A stretch of 64,000 nt of DNA from Acidisoma cellulosilyticum (lineage in GTDB: Bacteria > Pseudomonadota > Alphaproteobacteria > Acetobacterales > Acetobacteraceae): NCBI RefSeq assembly GCF_020621385.1, contig NZ_JAESVA010000004.1:124001-188000 (forward strand). The letters are read 5' to 3'. This document shows positions 8,447-16,494 of the stretch, one piece after another; positions within the stretch are counted from its first letter, which is position 1, and every line of letters begins with the position of its first letter. The notes under the pieces are model-generated. The model worked only from the letters and a program-made list of their open reading frames with translations. It made no database searches and was not told the origin of the DNA. The translations under genes were made by a program, and so were the position numbers.

Positions 8447-9553
8447 ATGGCAAAGATCACCCGTGTCGAAGCCGTGATGGTGGATCTGGTGCCGCAGGTG
8501 CGGCGGGTCGATGCCATTCAGTCCTTCGTCAGTCAGGAGACGCCGATTATCCGCATCTATGATGCGGATGGCGCGATCGGCACCGGCTATAGCTATACGA
8601 TCGGCACCGGCGGTCCTTCGGTCATGGCTTTGATCGCGCATACGCTGGGCCCGGCGCTGATCGGCCGGGACGCGGCCATGGTCGAGCAGATCTGGCGCGA
8701 CCTGCTGTTCCTGACCCATGCGACGACGGTGGGCGCCATTACGGCGATCGCCATGGCGGCGATCGACACCGCATTATGGGATCTGCGCTGCCGCAAGGCC
8801 GGGCTGCCGCTGCATGTGATGGCGGGTGGCGCGCAGGACCGCGTGCGGCTATACACCACCGAAGGCGGCTGGCTGCATCTGGACAAGGCGGCTTTGGTCG
8901 AGGATGCGATCCGCCAGAAGGCGGCGGGCTTCGGCGGCGCCAAGCTGAAGGTCGGCCGGCCGGTGCATGAGGATGTCGCGCGCATCACCGCCGTGCGCGA
9001 CGCCGTGGGACCGGATTTCGAAATCTTCACCGACGCCAACCAGGCTTTCGCCGTTGACGAGGCCATTCGCCGGGCGCGGCATTATGAGCCGCTCGACATC
9101 GGCTGGCTGGAGGAGCCGCTGCCGGCCGATGACGTGGACGGCCATCAGCGCCTGTCGCGTTCGACCAGCCTGCCGATCGCCGTCGGCGAAAGTCTGTACA
9201 GCCATCTGCATTTTCGGGATTATCTGCAGCGCGGCGCCTGTTCCGTGGTGCAGGTCGATGTCGGGCGTATCGGCGGCATCACGCCTTGGCTCAAGGTCGC
9301 GCATCTGGCTGAATGCTTCAATGTCGCCGTCTGCCCGCATTTCCTGATGGAAATCCATGTCGCGCTCTGCGCGGCGGTGCCCAATGCGCGCTGGGTGGAA
9401 TATATCCCGCAGCTTGATCGTCTGACGACCCAGGGCATGATGATCGAAGACGGCTACGCCATACCGAGCACAGAACCCGGATTGGGCATTGCCTGGGACT
9501 GGGCCGCGATCGATGCCTTGGCAGCGCCGGGCTCCCACGTCACGTTGAGTTGA
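8447..9553 (+). CDS. Mandelate racemase/muconate lactonizing enzyme family sugar-acid dehydratase
   Basis: 368 residues. The enolase-superfamily catalytic set is complete: KxK at K166/K168 (GAKLKVG), metal ligands D196 (TDANQ), E222 (LEEP) and E248 (VGES) spaced 26 and 26, and the D271/H298 dyad (DVGRIGG, CPHFL). That set is the mandelate-racemase subgroup, whose bacterial members mostly dehydrate aldonic or aldaric acids such as fuconate, rhamnonate or galactonate. It lies 4 bases after the second permease, so the imported compound or its lactone product is probably its substrate. The substrate assignment is inferred. Confidence 0.92.
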   Translation: MAKITRVEAVMVDLVPQVRRVDAIQSFVSQETPIIRIYDADGAIGTGYSYTIGTGGPSVMALIAHTLGPALIGRDAAMVEQIWRDLLFLTHATTVGAITAIAMAAIDTALWDLRCRKAGLPLHVMAGGAQDRVRLYTTEGGWLHLDKAALVEDAIRQKAAGFGGAKLKVGRPVHEDVARITAVRDAVGPDFEIFTDANQAFAVDEAIRRARHYEPLDIGWLEEPLPADDVDGHQRLSRSTSLPIAVGESLYSHLHFRDYLQRGACSVVQVDVGRIGGITPWLKVAHLAECFNVAVCPHFLMEIHVALCAAVPNARWVEYIPQLDRLTTQGMMIEDGYAIPSTEPGLGIAWDWAAIDALAAPGSHVTLS

Positions 9554-9637
9554 CACGGCAAAAATCGCGATTACGGTCATCCTCAGGGAAGCAGGCAGGC
9601 TGAACCGGGAGAAACCCGGCTGCCCGGAGGAACCATA

Positions 9638-10948
9638 ATGAACGCGATTGAGCCCGCTGGGGCGATGAACGCCGCGCAGCAAGAAACGATGCTGAATACG
9701 GCGGTGGCGAAATGCTGGAAGCGGCTGATGCCGTTCATGTTCATTTTTTACTTCGTCGCTTTCATCGATCGCGTGAATGTCGGCTTCGCCAAGGACGCCA
9801 TGTCGATCGACCTGAAGATGCCGACCGCGGCCTATGCGCTCGGCGCCGGTATTTTCTTCGCGGGCTATGCGATAGCAGGCGTTCCGGCCAATATTTTATT
9901 GAACAGGATCGGCGCCAAGGTTTGGCTGAGTGCGATGGCGATCATCTGGGGGCTGCTATCGGCATCCACCGGTTTCGTCACGAGCCCCACGCAATTCGTG
10001 GTGTTGCGCTTCGTCCTGGGCGTTGCCGAGGCCGGCTTCTACCCAGGTATCCTGCTGCTGGCCTCGATCTTCTTCCCCGATGAAACCCGTGCATCCGTGA
10101 TCGCCATCTTTGTCCTGGGCGTGCCCTTGTCGCTGACGCTCGGTTCCCCGATTTCCGGGGCGCTTCTGCAGCTGCACGGCTTCATGGGGCAGCCAGGCTG
10201 GTTTTGGATGTTCCTGCTGGAAGGGGTGCCGGCGGTTATTCTTGGCCTGTTCGGGCTCTACTATCTCGATGACAATCCAAGCTTGGCCCGCTTCCTGACT
10301 GCGGAGGAGAAAGCTGCCCTGGTCAAGCAGCTGGCGAGCGAGGCCCAAAAAACGCAGGCGCGCGATATCGGGGCCGCCCTGGTCAGTCTGCGCGTCTGGC
10401 ATCTGGCGGCGATTTACGGGACCATACAAATCGCGGTCTACGGGCTGATATTCTTTCTGCCCTCCCAGGTCGCGAAGCTGATGGGCGCAACCCTGGGCTT
10501 TAAAGTGTCCCTGGTCGCGGCCATTCCCTGGGCCGTGTCGGCGGTCGGCGTCTATCTCATTCCCCGGCTTGCCGATCGCTATCCGACGATGCGCGTCCAG
10601 ATCTCGGTCATCTGCATGATCCTGTCGGCGATCGGCATTTTCATATCGGCTTTCGCCTCCCCTGTTCTGGCGATCGCGGCCCTCAGTGTCTCGGCCGTGG
10701 GTTTTCTGGCGGTGCAACCGGTGTTCTGGACCTTCCCAACTCGCTTTCTGTCAGGGTCGGCGCTGGCTGCCGGTATCGGCTTTTGCACCACCATCGGCGC
10801 CGTTTGCAGCTTTCTGGCGCCGATCATCCGCGTCCAGGCGGATCAGGCCTTCCACTCCCCGCATGCGGGTCTGATGGTGATGTCCCTGTTCTCGATATTG
10901 TCCGCCGTCCTGATCTTTCTGCTCAGAGCCCGCGTGTCCGAAGCCTAG
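9638..10948 (+). CDS. MFS transporter, anion:cation symporter (ACS) family
   Basis: 436 residues with about 12 membrane helices and the ACS signature near the N-terminus: FIDRVNVGFAKDAM after helix 1, then GAGIFFAGYAIAGVPANILL and GVAEAGFYPGILLL. This family includes tartrate, glucarate, phthalate and 4-hydroxyphenylacetate importers. A central loop (about residues 210-235) is rich in Lys, Glu and Gln. The ATG follows CCGGAGGAACC, a strong ribosome-binding site. It lies 84 bases after the dehydratase and may bring in a sugar acid for the same pathway. Confidence 0.9.
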   Translation: MNAIEPAGAMNAAQQETMLNTAVAKCWKRLMPFMFIFYFVAFIDRVNVGFAKDAMSIDLKMPTAAYALGAGIFFAGYAIAGVPANILLNRIGAKVWLSAMAIIWGLLSASTGFVTSPTQFVVLRFVLGVAEAGFYPGILLLASIFFPDETRASVIAIFVLGVPLSLTLGSPISGALLQLHGFMGQPGWFWMFLLEGVPAVILGLFGLYYLDDNPSLARFLTAEEKAALVKQLASEAQKTQARDIGAALVSLRVWHLAAIYGTIQIAVYGLIFFLPSQVAKLMGATLGFKVSLVAAIPWAVSAVGVYLIPRLADRYPTMRVQISVICMILSAIGIFISAFASPVLAIAALSVSAVGFLAVQPVFWTFPTRFLSGSALAAGIGFCTTIGAVCSFLAPIIRVQADQAFHSPHAGLMVMSLFSILSAVLIFLLRARVSEA

Positions 10949-10960
10949 CCGGTCCCAGTC

Positions 10961-10990
10961 CCGGATATCTGCCGCATGGCAGATATCCGG
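10961..10990 (+). terminator. Perfect 13-bp hairpin after the ACS transporter
   Basis: CCGGATATCTGCC (10961-10973) and its exact complement (10978-10990) enclose the loop GCAT, 12 bases after the MFS stop. The stem is long and perfect but only a short A-rich stretch follows, with no T-run, so it may be a terminator, an mRNA stabiliser or a protein-binding palindrome. Confidence 0.55.
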
Positions 10991-11005
10991 CAGAAAAGCT
11001 GCCAT

Positions 11006-11024
11006 TATGCCGCAGTGCGGCATA
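11006..11024. promoter_or_regulatory. Inverted repeat just upstream of the DHA2 transporter
   Basis: TATGCCGC-AGT-GCGGCATA (11006-11024) is a perfect 8-bp dyad ending 10 bases before the start codon of the next gene and touching its ribosome-binding site (GGGATAG). It could be an operator or an RNA hairpin that limits translation. No local regulator gene is adjacent. Confidence 0.4.
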
Positions 11025-11034
11025 GGGATAGCCG

Positions 11035-12420
11035 ATGTCCGCAATCCCAGCCGATATGCCGCTGTCGACGCAAGACGGTCTGCCGAAATCCATCCGGCTG
11101 AGAGCGATGACCGCCGTGGCCATGGCGGTTCTCCTCTCCGTGCTTGACTATACGGTCGTCAATATCGCCATGCCGGATATTGCGCGCGACGTGCATGTGA
11201 CCGCATCGGCGGCGATTTGGGTCGTCAACGCCTATCAGCTGGCCAGTCTCATCGCGCTACTGCCGGTCGCCTCGCTCGGCGAGAAATTCGGTCATGCCCG
11301 CATGTGCCGGATCGGGCTGGTGACCTTCGTGGGGGCTTCGCTGCTCTGCGCGGCCTCGCAGACATTGCCGGAGCTTGCGGCCGCCCGCGCCATCCAGGGC
11401 CTGGGTGGCGCCTGTATTCTCGGCGTCAATGCCGCCCTGATCCGCTATATCTATCCCGCGAAAATTCTCGGCCGCGGCATTGCGCTGAACGGGCTGGTGA
11501 TCGCGCTGGGCGTGGCACTCGGGCCTTCCGTGGCGGCAGCCGTGCTGTCCTTCGCCAGCTGGAAATGGCTGTTTCTGATCAACCTGCCTTTGGGCGCCGT
11601 CGCGATGTATTTCGCGGTCTCGGCCTTGCCGAAGACCCCGCGAACGCCGGTAAAGTTCGATGCGCTGAGCGCGGTCTTACTGGCCTTGGGCCTGGGCGGC
11701 ATCGTCACCGGCGGCGACAATTTCGCGCAAGGCGGCAGTGCTGGGGTCGGTATCGCGCTGCTGGCCATCGGGCTGATCTGCATGGCCGTGCTGGTGCGCC
11801 TGCAACTGTCGCAACCGCATCCGCTGCTGCCGGTCGATCTACTGGCGCGGGCGGGATTTTCGATTGCCTTCACGACCGGCTTTCTGGCCTTCGTCGCGTC
11901 GAATTTCTTCATCATCTCGATGCCCTTCAACCTGACCAATGTGCTGCATCGTGGCCCGGTGGAGACAGGGCTTGTCATCACCGCCTGGCCGGTCGCGATC
12001 GTAGTGACCGCGCCTTTCGTCGGCCGTCTGGCGGATCGTTATCCGGCGGCCTTTCTGACCTCCATCGGCATGCTGATCACCGGGATCGGCTTTTTGCTGC
12101 TGCGCCTGCTGCCCGCCCATCCGACCGATATCGACATCGCCTGGCGCATTGCTGTCGCCGGCTGCGGCTTTTCGATGATTCAGCCGCCGAACAACAAGGC
12201 CATGCTGACGACGGCGCCGAAGCACCGGCTGGCCGGGGCGAGCGGCATGATCTCGGTCTCGCGGCTGCTCGGCCAGACCATCGGCGGCATGCTGGTGGCG
12301 CTGACGCTCGGCTTCGCGCAGCCGGCGCCGACCAAGACCTGCCTGACCTTCGCCTTTCTGGCGGCGATCCTGGGCGCGATGCTGAGCTTTTCGCGGGTGC
12401 TGGCCAAGAAAAGCGATTAA
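11035..12420 (+). CDS. MFS transporter, DHA2 (drug:H+ antiporter) type
   Basis: 461 residues with about 14 predicted helices. Motif C-like and motif A features of drug exporters are visible: SVLDYTVVNIAMPDIARD in helix 1, GEKFGHARMCRIGL in the helix 2-3 loop, and ARAIQGLGGACILGVNAAL. It starts at ATG 11035 behind GGGATAG. It probably exports toxic small molecules or metabolites. The unusually compact hairpin spacer separates it from the preceding importer, so it may form its own transcription unit. Confidence 0.9.
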   Translation: MSAIPADMPLSTQDGLPKSIRLRAMTAVAMAVLLSVLDYTVVNIAMPDIARDVHVTASAAIWVVNAYQLASLIALLPVASLGEKFGHARMCRIGLVTFVGASLLCAASQTLPELAAARAIQGLGGACILGVNAALIRYIYPAKILGRGIALNGLVIALGVALGPSVAAAVLSFASWKWLFLINLPLGAVAMYFAVSALPKTPRTPVKFDALSAVLLALGLGGIVTGGDNFAQGGSAGVGIALLAIGLICMAVLVRLQLSQPHPLLPVDLLARAGFSIAFTTGFLAFVASNFFIISMPFNLTNVLHRGPVETGLVITAWPVAIVVTAPFVGRLADRYPAAFLTSIGMLITGIGFLLLRLLPAHPTDIDIAWRIAVAGCGFSMIQPPNNKAMLTTAPKHRLAGASGMISVSRLLGQTIGGMLVALTLGFAQPAPTKTCLTFAFLAAILGAMLSFSRVLAKKSD

Positions 12421-12659
12421 CAGTGGCTACAGCAGCCAGTCGGTCGAAACGGTTCTGGTTTTTGGCGGAATTCAGCCCAAATCCGCGCGAAAGCCGAGCC
12501 TGACCGGTTTCCCTGGCTTACGCTCCCCTATCGGCTAAGAGACAAACCAGCCAGACGGACCGACGCGGTTGGCATGAGTCTTGATAGGTTTCGGGCCATG
12601 ACCGCTTCAGCCCGACTTTGTCTGCCCCGCCCCCTTGGCCTGTTCGGCGCACCTGCCGC
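12421..12659. other. Intergenic leader of the peptide ABC/amidase operon
   Basis: No coding signal is visible in these 239 bases. The stretch should hold the promoter of the ten-kilobase operon that follows, but I see no confident -35/-10 pair. A sigma-54-like TGGCAT with TTGAT ten bases on (12570-12585) lacks the invariant GC. Confidence 0.4.
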
Positions 12660-13685
12660 GTGATCCGGTTTCTACGCATTGCCGGCAAACGGCTGCTGGG
12701 CGCGGTGCCCAGCCTGATCGGCGTCATCATCGTGACCTTCCTGCTGTCCCACGCGCTGCCGGGCGATCCGGCGGTGCTGTTCGCCGGGCCGGCGGCGGAT
12801 GCGGCTTCCGTCGCGCAGGTGCGGGCGCATCTTGGCTTGGATCACAGCCTGCCGCAGCAATTCCTGACCTATATCTGGCAATTGGCCCATGGCGACCTCG
12901 GCCAGTCCTTGACCACCGGCCAGCCGGTCATGACCGATCTGGTGCAGCGCCTGCCGGCTTCGCTGGAACTGACCCTGGTCGCGCTGATCTTCGCGATCGG
13001 CGTTGCGGTGCCCCTGGGCATCTGGGCGGCGACACGGCCCAATAGCTGGATCGATCATCTGTGTCGCGGCACGGTGACGGTGGCGGCGGCCTTCCCGACC
13101 TTCTTCATCGCCCTGCTGCTGGTCTATGTCTTCTATTTCCTGATCCCGTTGGCGCCGGAACCGGTGGGGCGTTTGAACGACGTCTATTTCGATGCGCCGA
13201 CCACTATCACGGGCTTTTACCTGATCGATTCCTTGCTGGAAGGCGATTGGCAGACCTTTGGGGGCGCGCTGGCGCAGATCATTCTGCCGGCCATTTCCCT
13301 TGGGCTTTTCGCGCTGGCGCCGATCGCGCGTATCACCCGCGCCGCCATGCTGCAGACCTTGGCGAGCGACCATGTCCGCACCGCGCGCGCCCTTGGCCTG
13401 TCCCGCCACCGTATCCTGATCACCTATGCCCTGCGGAACGCCATGCTGCCGGTGGTCAATGTGCTCGGCATGGTCTTTTCCTTCGTCCTCGGCTCCAACG
13501 TTCTCATCGAGGACGTCTATGGCTGGCCGGGGGTCGGCGCCTATGCGGTGAAGGCCGTCATCTCCTCCGATTACGCCGCCGTGCAGGGCTTCATCCTGAT
13601 GATGGCGGTTCTTTATATCCTGCTCAATCTGGTGGTCGATCTGCTCAGCATGATGGTCGATCCCCGTGTGCGGTTCGAGGGTTGA
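12660..13685 (+). CDS. Peptide-type ABC transporter permease (DppB/OppB-like)
   Basis: 341 residues from GTG 12660, chosen because the family normally begins with the pattern (V/M)IRFLRIAGKRLLGAVPSLIG; a TTG at 12618 would add 14 uncharacteristic residues. No clear ribosome-binding site precedes it. Helix 1 (VPSLIGVIIVTFLLSHALPGDP) and the C-terminal GSNVLIEDVYGWPGVGAYAVKA are diagnostic of the DppB family. The EAA-like loop around RTARALGLSRHRILITYALRNAMLP contacts the ATPase. It is the first gene of an operon that continues to 22163. Confidence 0.93.
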   Translation: MIRFLRIAGKRLLGAVPSLIGVIIVTFLLSHALPGDPAVLFAGPAADAASVAQVRAHLGLDHSLPQQFLTYIWQLAHGDLGQSLTTGQPVMTDLVQRLPASLELTLVALIFAIGVAVPLGIWAATRPNSWIDHLCRGTVTVAAAFPTFFIALLLVYVFYFLIPLAPEPVGRLNDVYFDAPTTITGFYLIDSLLEGDWQTFGGALAQIILPAISLGLFALAPIARITRAAMLQTLASDHVRTARALGLSRHRILITYALRNAMLPVVNVLGMVFSFVLGSNVLIEDVYGWPGVGAYAVKAVISSDYAAVQGFILMMAVLYILLNLVVDLLSMMVDPRVRFEG

Positions 13686-13688
13686 GCG

Positions 13689-14540
13689 ATGAGTGACACC
13701 AGCCTGATCAGCCGCACGCGCTATGCCCTGGCTGAAAACCGGATGACGCTTCTGGCGGCAATCCTGTTCGCGCTGCTTATTTTCTGCGCGATCTTCGGGT
13801 CGCTGCTCGCCCCCTACAGCCCCTTAATGACCAATGAGGGCGCGCGCATGCAGCCGCCGTCCTGGCTGCATCTGTTCGGCACGGATTCTCTTGGCCGGGA
13901 TATCTTCAGCCGCGTGCTGATCGCGACGCGCCTGGACCTTGGCATGGCGATCTCGGCTGTCGTCATCTCCTTCGTCGTCGGCACCGCACTCGGCGCCATG
14001 GCCGGCTATTGGGGCGGCTGGGTGGATGCGATTTTCGGCCGGGTGATGGATACCATCATGGCCTTTCCGCTGTTCGTGCTCGCCATGGGCATTGTCGCGG
14101 CGCTGGGCAATAACGTCACCAATATCATCATCGCGACGGCGGTGATCAATCTTCCCTTCTATGGCCGCTTCGCGCGGGCGGAGGTCAATGTCCGCCGTGA
14201 TCTGGCCTATGTCGAGGCCGCGCGCATGGGCGGCAATGGCGCCATTCGCATCCTGTGGGGCCATATCGTGCGGAATATCCTGCCGGTGATGCTGGTGCAG
14301 GCCTCGCTCAATATGGGCTGGGCGATCCTGAACGCGGCCGGCCTGTCCTTCATCGGCCTGGGCGTGCGCCCGCCGACGCCGGAATGGGGCATCATGGTTT
14401 CGGAAGGGGCGAGTTACATCTTCTCGGGCGAATGGTGGACCTTCGTCTTCCCCGGCGGCGCGCTGGTGATCGCTGTCTTCTGCTTCAACCTGCTGGGCGA
14501 CGGGCTGCGGGATATCGTCGATCCGAGGCGCCGCACATGA
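13689..14540 (+). CDS. Peptide-type ABC transporter permease (DppC/OppC-like)
   Basis: 283 residues, starting 3 bases after the DppB-like stop. It has the OppC N-terminal domain followed by HLFGTDSLGRDIFSRVL, a diagnostic DppC motif, and about six helices. The coupling loop is YVEAARMGGNGAIRILWGHI. The TGA overlaps the next ATG (ATGA, 14537-14540). With DppB it makes the membrane pore for a peptide-, nickel- or glycoside-type substrate. Confidence 0.94.
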   Translation: MSDTSLISRTRYALAENRMTLLAAILFALLIFCAIFGSLLAPYSPLMTNEGARMQPPSWLHLFGTDSLGRDIFSRVLIATRLDLGMAISAVVISFVVGTALGAMAGYWGGWVDAIFGRVMDTIMAFPLFVLAMGIVAALGNNVTNIIIATAVINLPFYGRFARAEVNVRRDLAYVEAARMGGNGAIRILWGHIVRNILPVMLVQASLNMGWAILNAAGLSFIGLGVRPPTPEWGIMVSEGASYIFSGEWWTFVFPGGALVIAVFCFNLLGDGLRDIVDPRRRT

Positions 14541-15523
14541 GCGCGGCTGTCATGACTGAGAGCGTGCCGCTGCTGACGGTCGAAGACCTTGTGCTCGATT
14601 TCCGCACGCGCAGCGGCATGGTGCATGTGCTGGATGGTATCTCGCTCACGCTCGATCGCGGCGAGATTTTGGGTATCGTCGGCGAAAGCGGGTCCGGCAA
14701 ATCCGTGCTGGCTTACGCGATGATGGGTCTGCTGGATCCGGCGGCGCAGATTCCGCGCGGCGGCATTCGCTTCGCGGGCCGGGATATGCTGACGGAGAGC
14801 GAGCGGTCGCTGGCTGAGACGCGCGGCCGCGAGATTGCGATGATCTTCCAAAGCCCGCGCACGGCGCTGAACCCCATCCGCCGCGTCGGCGCACAGGTGC
14901 AGGACGTGCTGCTGCGGCACGCCAATGTCTCGAAAAAGGAAGCCCGCAAGCGGGCGATCGCGGCCTTGGCCCGTGTGCGGATACCCGATCCCGAACGGCG
15001 CTTCGACGCCTATCCGTTCGAACTTTCGGGCGGCCTCTGCCAGCGCGTGATGATTGCCATGGCCATGGCCTGCAATCCCTATCTGCTGATCGCGGATGAG
15101 CCGACGACGGGGCTGGACGTGACGACCCAGGCGGTGGTCATGGATCTGATCCGCGAGCAGGTGCGGAGCTCGAATGCATCCGTCGTGCTCATCACCCATG
15201 ATCTCGCTTTGGCCGGCGAATATTGCGACCGTATCGCGGTGATGCATGCCGGGCATATCGTGGAAATCGGCGGCACAGAGGCGATGCTATCCGCGCCGAA
15301 ACACCCTTACACGGCGCGGCTGATCGGGGCGACGCCCGGCGGGCATGAGAGTATCCGCGACCTCGCCTCCATTCCGGGCTCGCTGCCCGATCTGCGGCGC
15401 GATCTGCCGCCCTGCCGCTTCATCGACCGTTGCGAGCGCCGCCTGGACTGTTGCGCGACCGACGCTTTGCCTTCGGTCAATCTGGGAGCGGATCACATCG
15501 TGCGCTGCTGGAACCCGCTATGA
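14537..15523 (+). CDS. ABC transporter ATP-binding protein (DppD/OppD-like)
   Basis: 328 residues from the overlapping ATG 14537. Walker A is GESGSGKS, the signature is LSGGLCQRVMIAMAMA (a variant with Leu-Cys where most OppD have Met-Arg or Gln-Arg) and Walker B is LLIADEPTTGLDV, followed by the H-loop LITHDL. The C-terminal oligopeptide domain carries CRFIDRC and further cysteines (CCATD), as in OppD proteins that bind an iron-sulfur cluster there. Overlap ATGA joins it to the second ATPase. Confidence 0.94.
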   Translation: MSAAVMTESVPLLTVEDLVLDFRTRSGMVHVLDGISLTLDRGEILGIVGESGSGKSVLAYAMMGLLDPAAQIPRGGIRFAGRDMLTESERSLAETRGREIAMIFQSPRTALNPIRRVGAQVQDVLLRHANVSKKEARKRAIAALARVRIPDPERRFDAYPFELSGGLCQRVMIAMAMACNPYLLIADEPTTGLDVTTQAVVMDLIREQVRSSNASVVLITHDLALAGEYCDRIAVMHAGHIVEIGGTEAMLSAPKHPYTARLIGATPGGHESIRDLASIPGSLPDLRRDLPPCRFIDRCERRLDCCATDALPSVNLGADHIVRCWNPL

Positions 15524-16494
15524 CGACCGCCATTATGGAGGCCGTGCGCCTCGTCAAACGCTACCCGACCGGCGGCGGCATGCTGCATGCCGTGGATGCG
15601 GTCGATCTCGCCATTCAGCCCGGTGAGAGCGTGGGTCTGGTGGGTGAGAGTGGCTGCGGCAAATCGACCTTGGTGCGACTGCTCGGCCGGCTGATCGAAC
15701 CGACCGAGGGTGCGATCGTTTTCGAGGGCCAGGATATCGCGCCCTTGCCGCTGCGCCGCTTCGTGCATGACAAGGCGCGCGGCCGCATTCAGGTCGTGTT
15801 TCAGGACCCGACCGAAAGCTTGAACCCTTCGCTGACGGTCTTCGATACCGTGGCAGACCCGATCCGGCGCCTGGGCAATCCTGGCGGCCGTCAATCGCTG
15901 GCGGCACAGGTGCGCAAGGCGATCGCCTTGGTCGGCCTGCCGCCAGAGATGGAAACGCGCCTGCCGCATCAGCTGTCCGGCGGCCAGCGCGCGCGTGTGG
16001 GCATTGCGCGGGCGATCGCGCTGCGTCCCTCGCTGCTCATTCTGGATGAGCCGACATCGGCGCTGGATGTTTCGGTCCAGGCCGTCATCCTGCGCCTGCT
16101 CGCTGATCTGCGCTCCGAACTCGGGATGAGCTATCTGTTCGTCTCGCATGACCTGAACGTCGTGCGTCTGCTGTGTAGCCGCATCGTCGTCATGTATCTG
16201 GGCAAGGTGGTGGAGGAGGGGCCGACGGAAGCGATGTTCCGGCAGCCGCGCCACCCCTATACGCGGGCGCTGCTGGCTTCCATCCCTGACCCCGCGCGGC
16301 GCGGACATACGCCCTGGCGGCTGGAAGGCTCGGCCAGCAGCCCGATTGATCCGTCACCCACCGTCTGCCGCTTCTATGGGCGTTGCCCGCGCCAGGAAGA
16401 CCGTTGCGCCGAGACCATGCCCGAATTGCGTGCTGTCGGATCGGACGGCGTGCATCGCGCCGCCTGTCATTTCGCCGAGGAGATTTCCGCATGA
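15520..16494 (+). CDS. ABC transporter ATP-binding protein (DppF/OppF-like)
   Basis: 324 residues from ATG 15520. Walker A is GESGCGKST, signature LSGGQRARVGIARAIA, Walker B LLILDEPTSALDVS and H-loop LFVSHDLNV. The C-terminal oligopeptide extension has C-x-F-Y-G-R-C-P and two later cysteines. It forms a heterodimer with the preceding ATPase. Its TGA is embedded in the ATG of the first amidase, so transport and hydrolysis genes are translated in series. Confidence 0.94.
   Translation: MTTAIMEAVRLVKRYPTGGGMLHAVDAVDLAIQPGESVGLVGESGCGKSTLVRLLGRLIEPTEGAIVFEGQDIAPLPLRRFVHDKARGRIQVVFQDPTESLNPSLTVFDTVADPIRRLGNPGGRQSLAAQVRKAIALVGLPPEMETRLPHQLSGGQRARVGIARAIALRPSLLILDEPTSALDVSVQAVILRLLADLRSELGMSYLFVSHDLNVVRLLCSRIVVMYLGKVVEEGPTEAMFRQPRHPYTRALLASIPDPARRGHTPWRLEGSASSPIDPSPTVCRFYGRCPRQEDRCAETMPELRAVGSDGVHRAACHFAEEISA

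Noticed and set aside
9605-9619. CCGGG-N5-CCCGG hairpin before the ACS transporter
   Set aside because: Only five base pairs with no T-run; likely chance in this GC-rich sequence.
12570-12585. Sigma-54-like promoter before the peptide ABC operon
   Set aside because: TGGCAT is fine at -24 but the -12 element is TTGAT, without the invariant GC.
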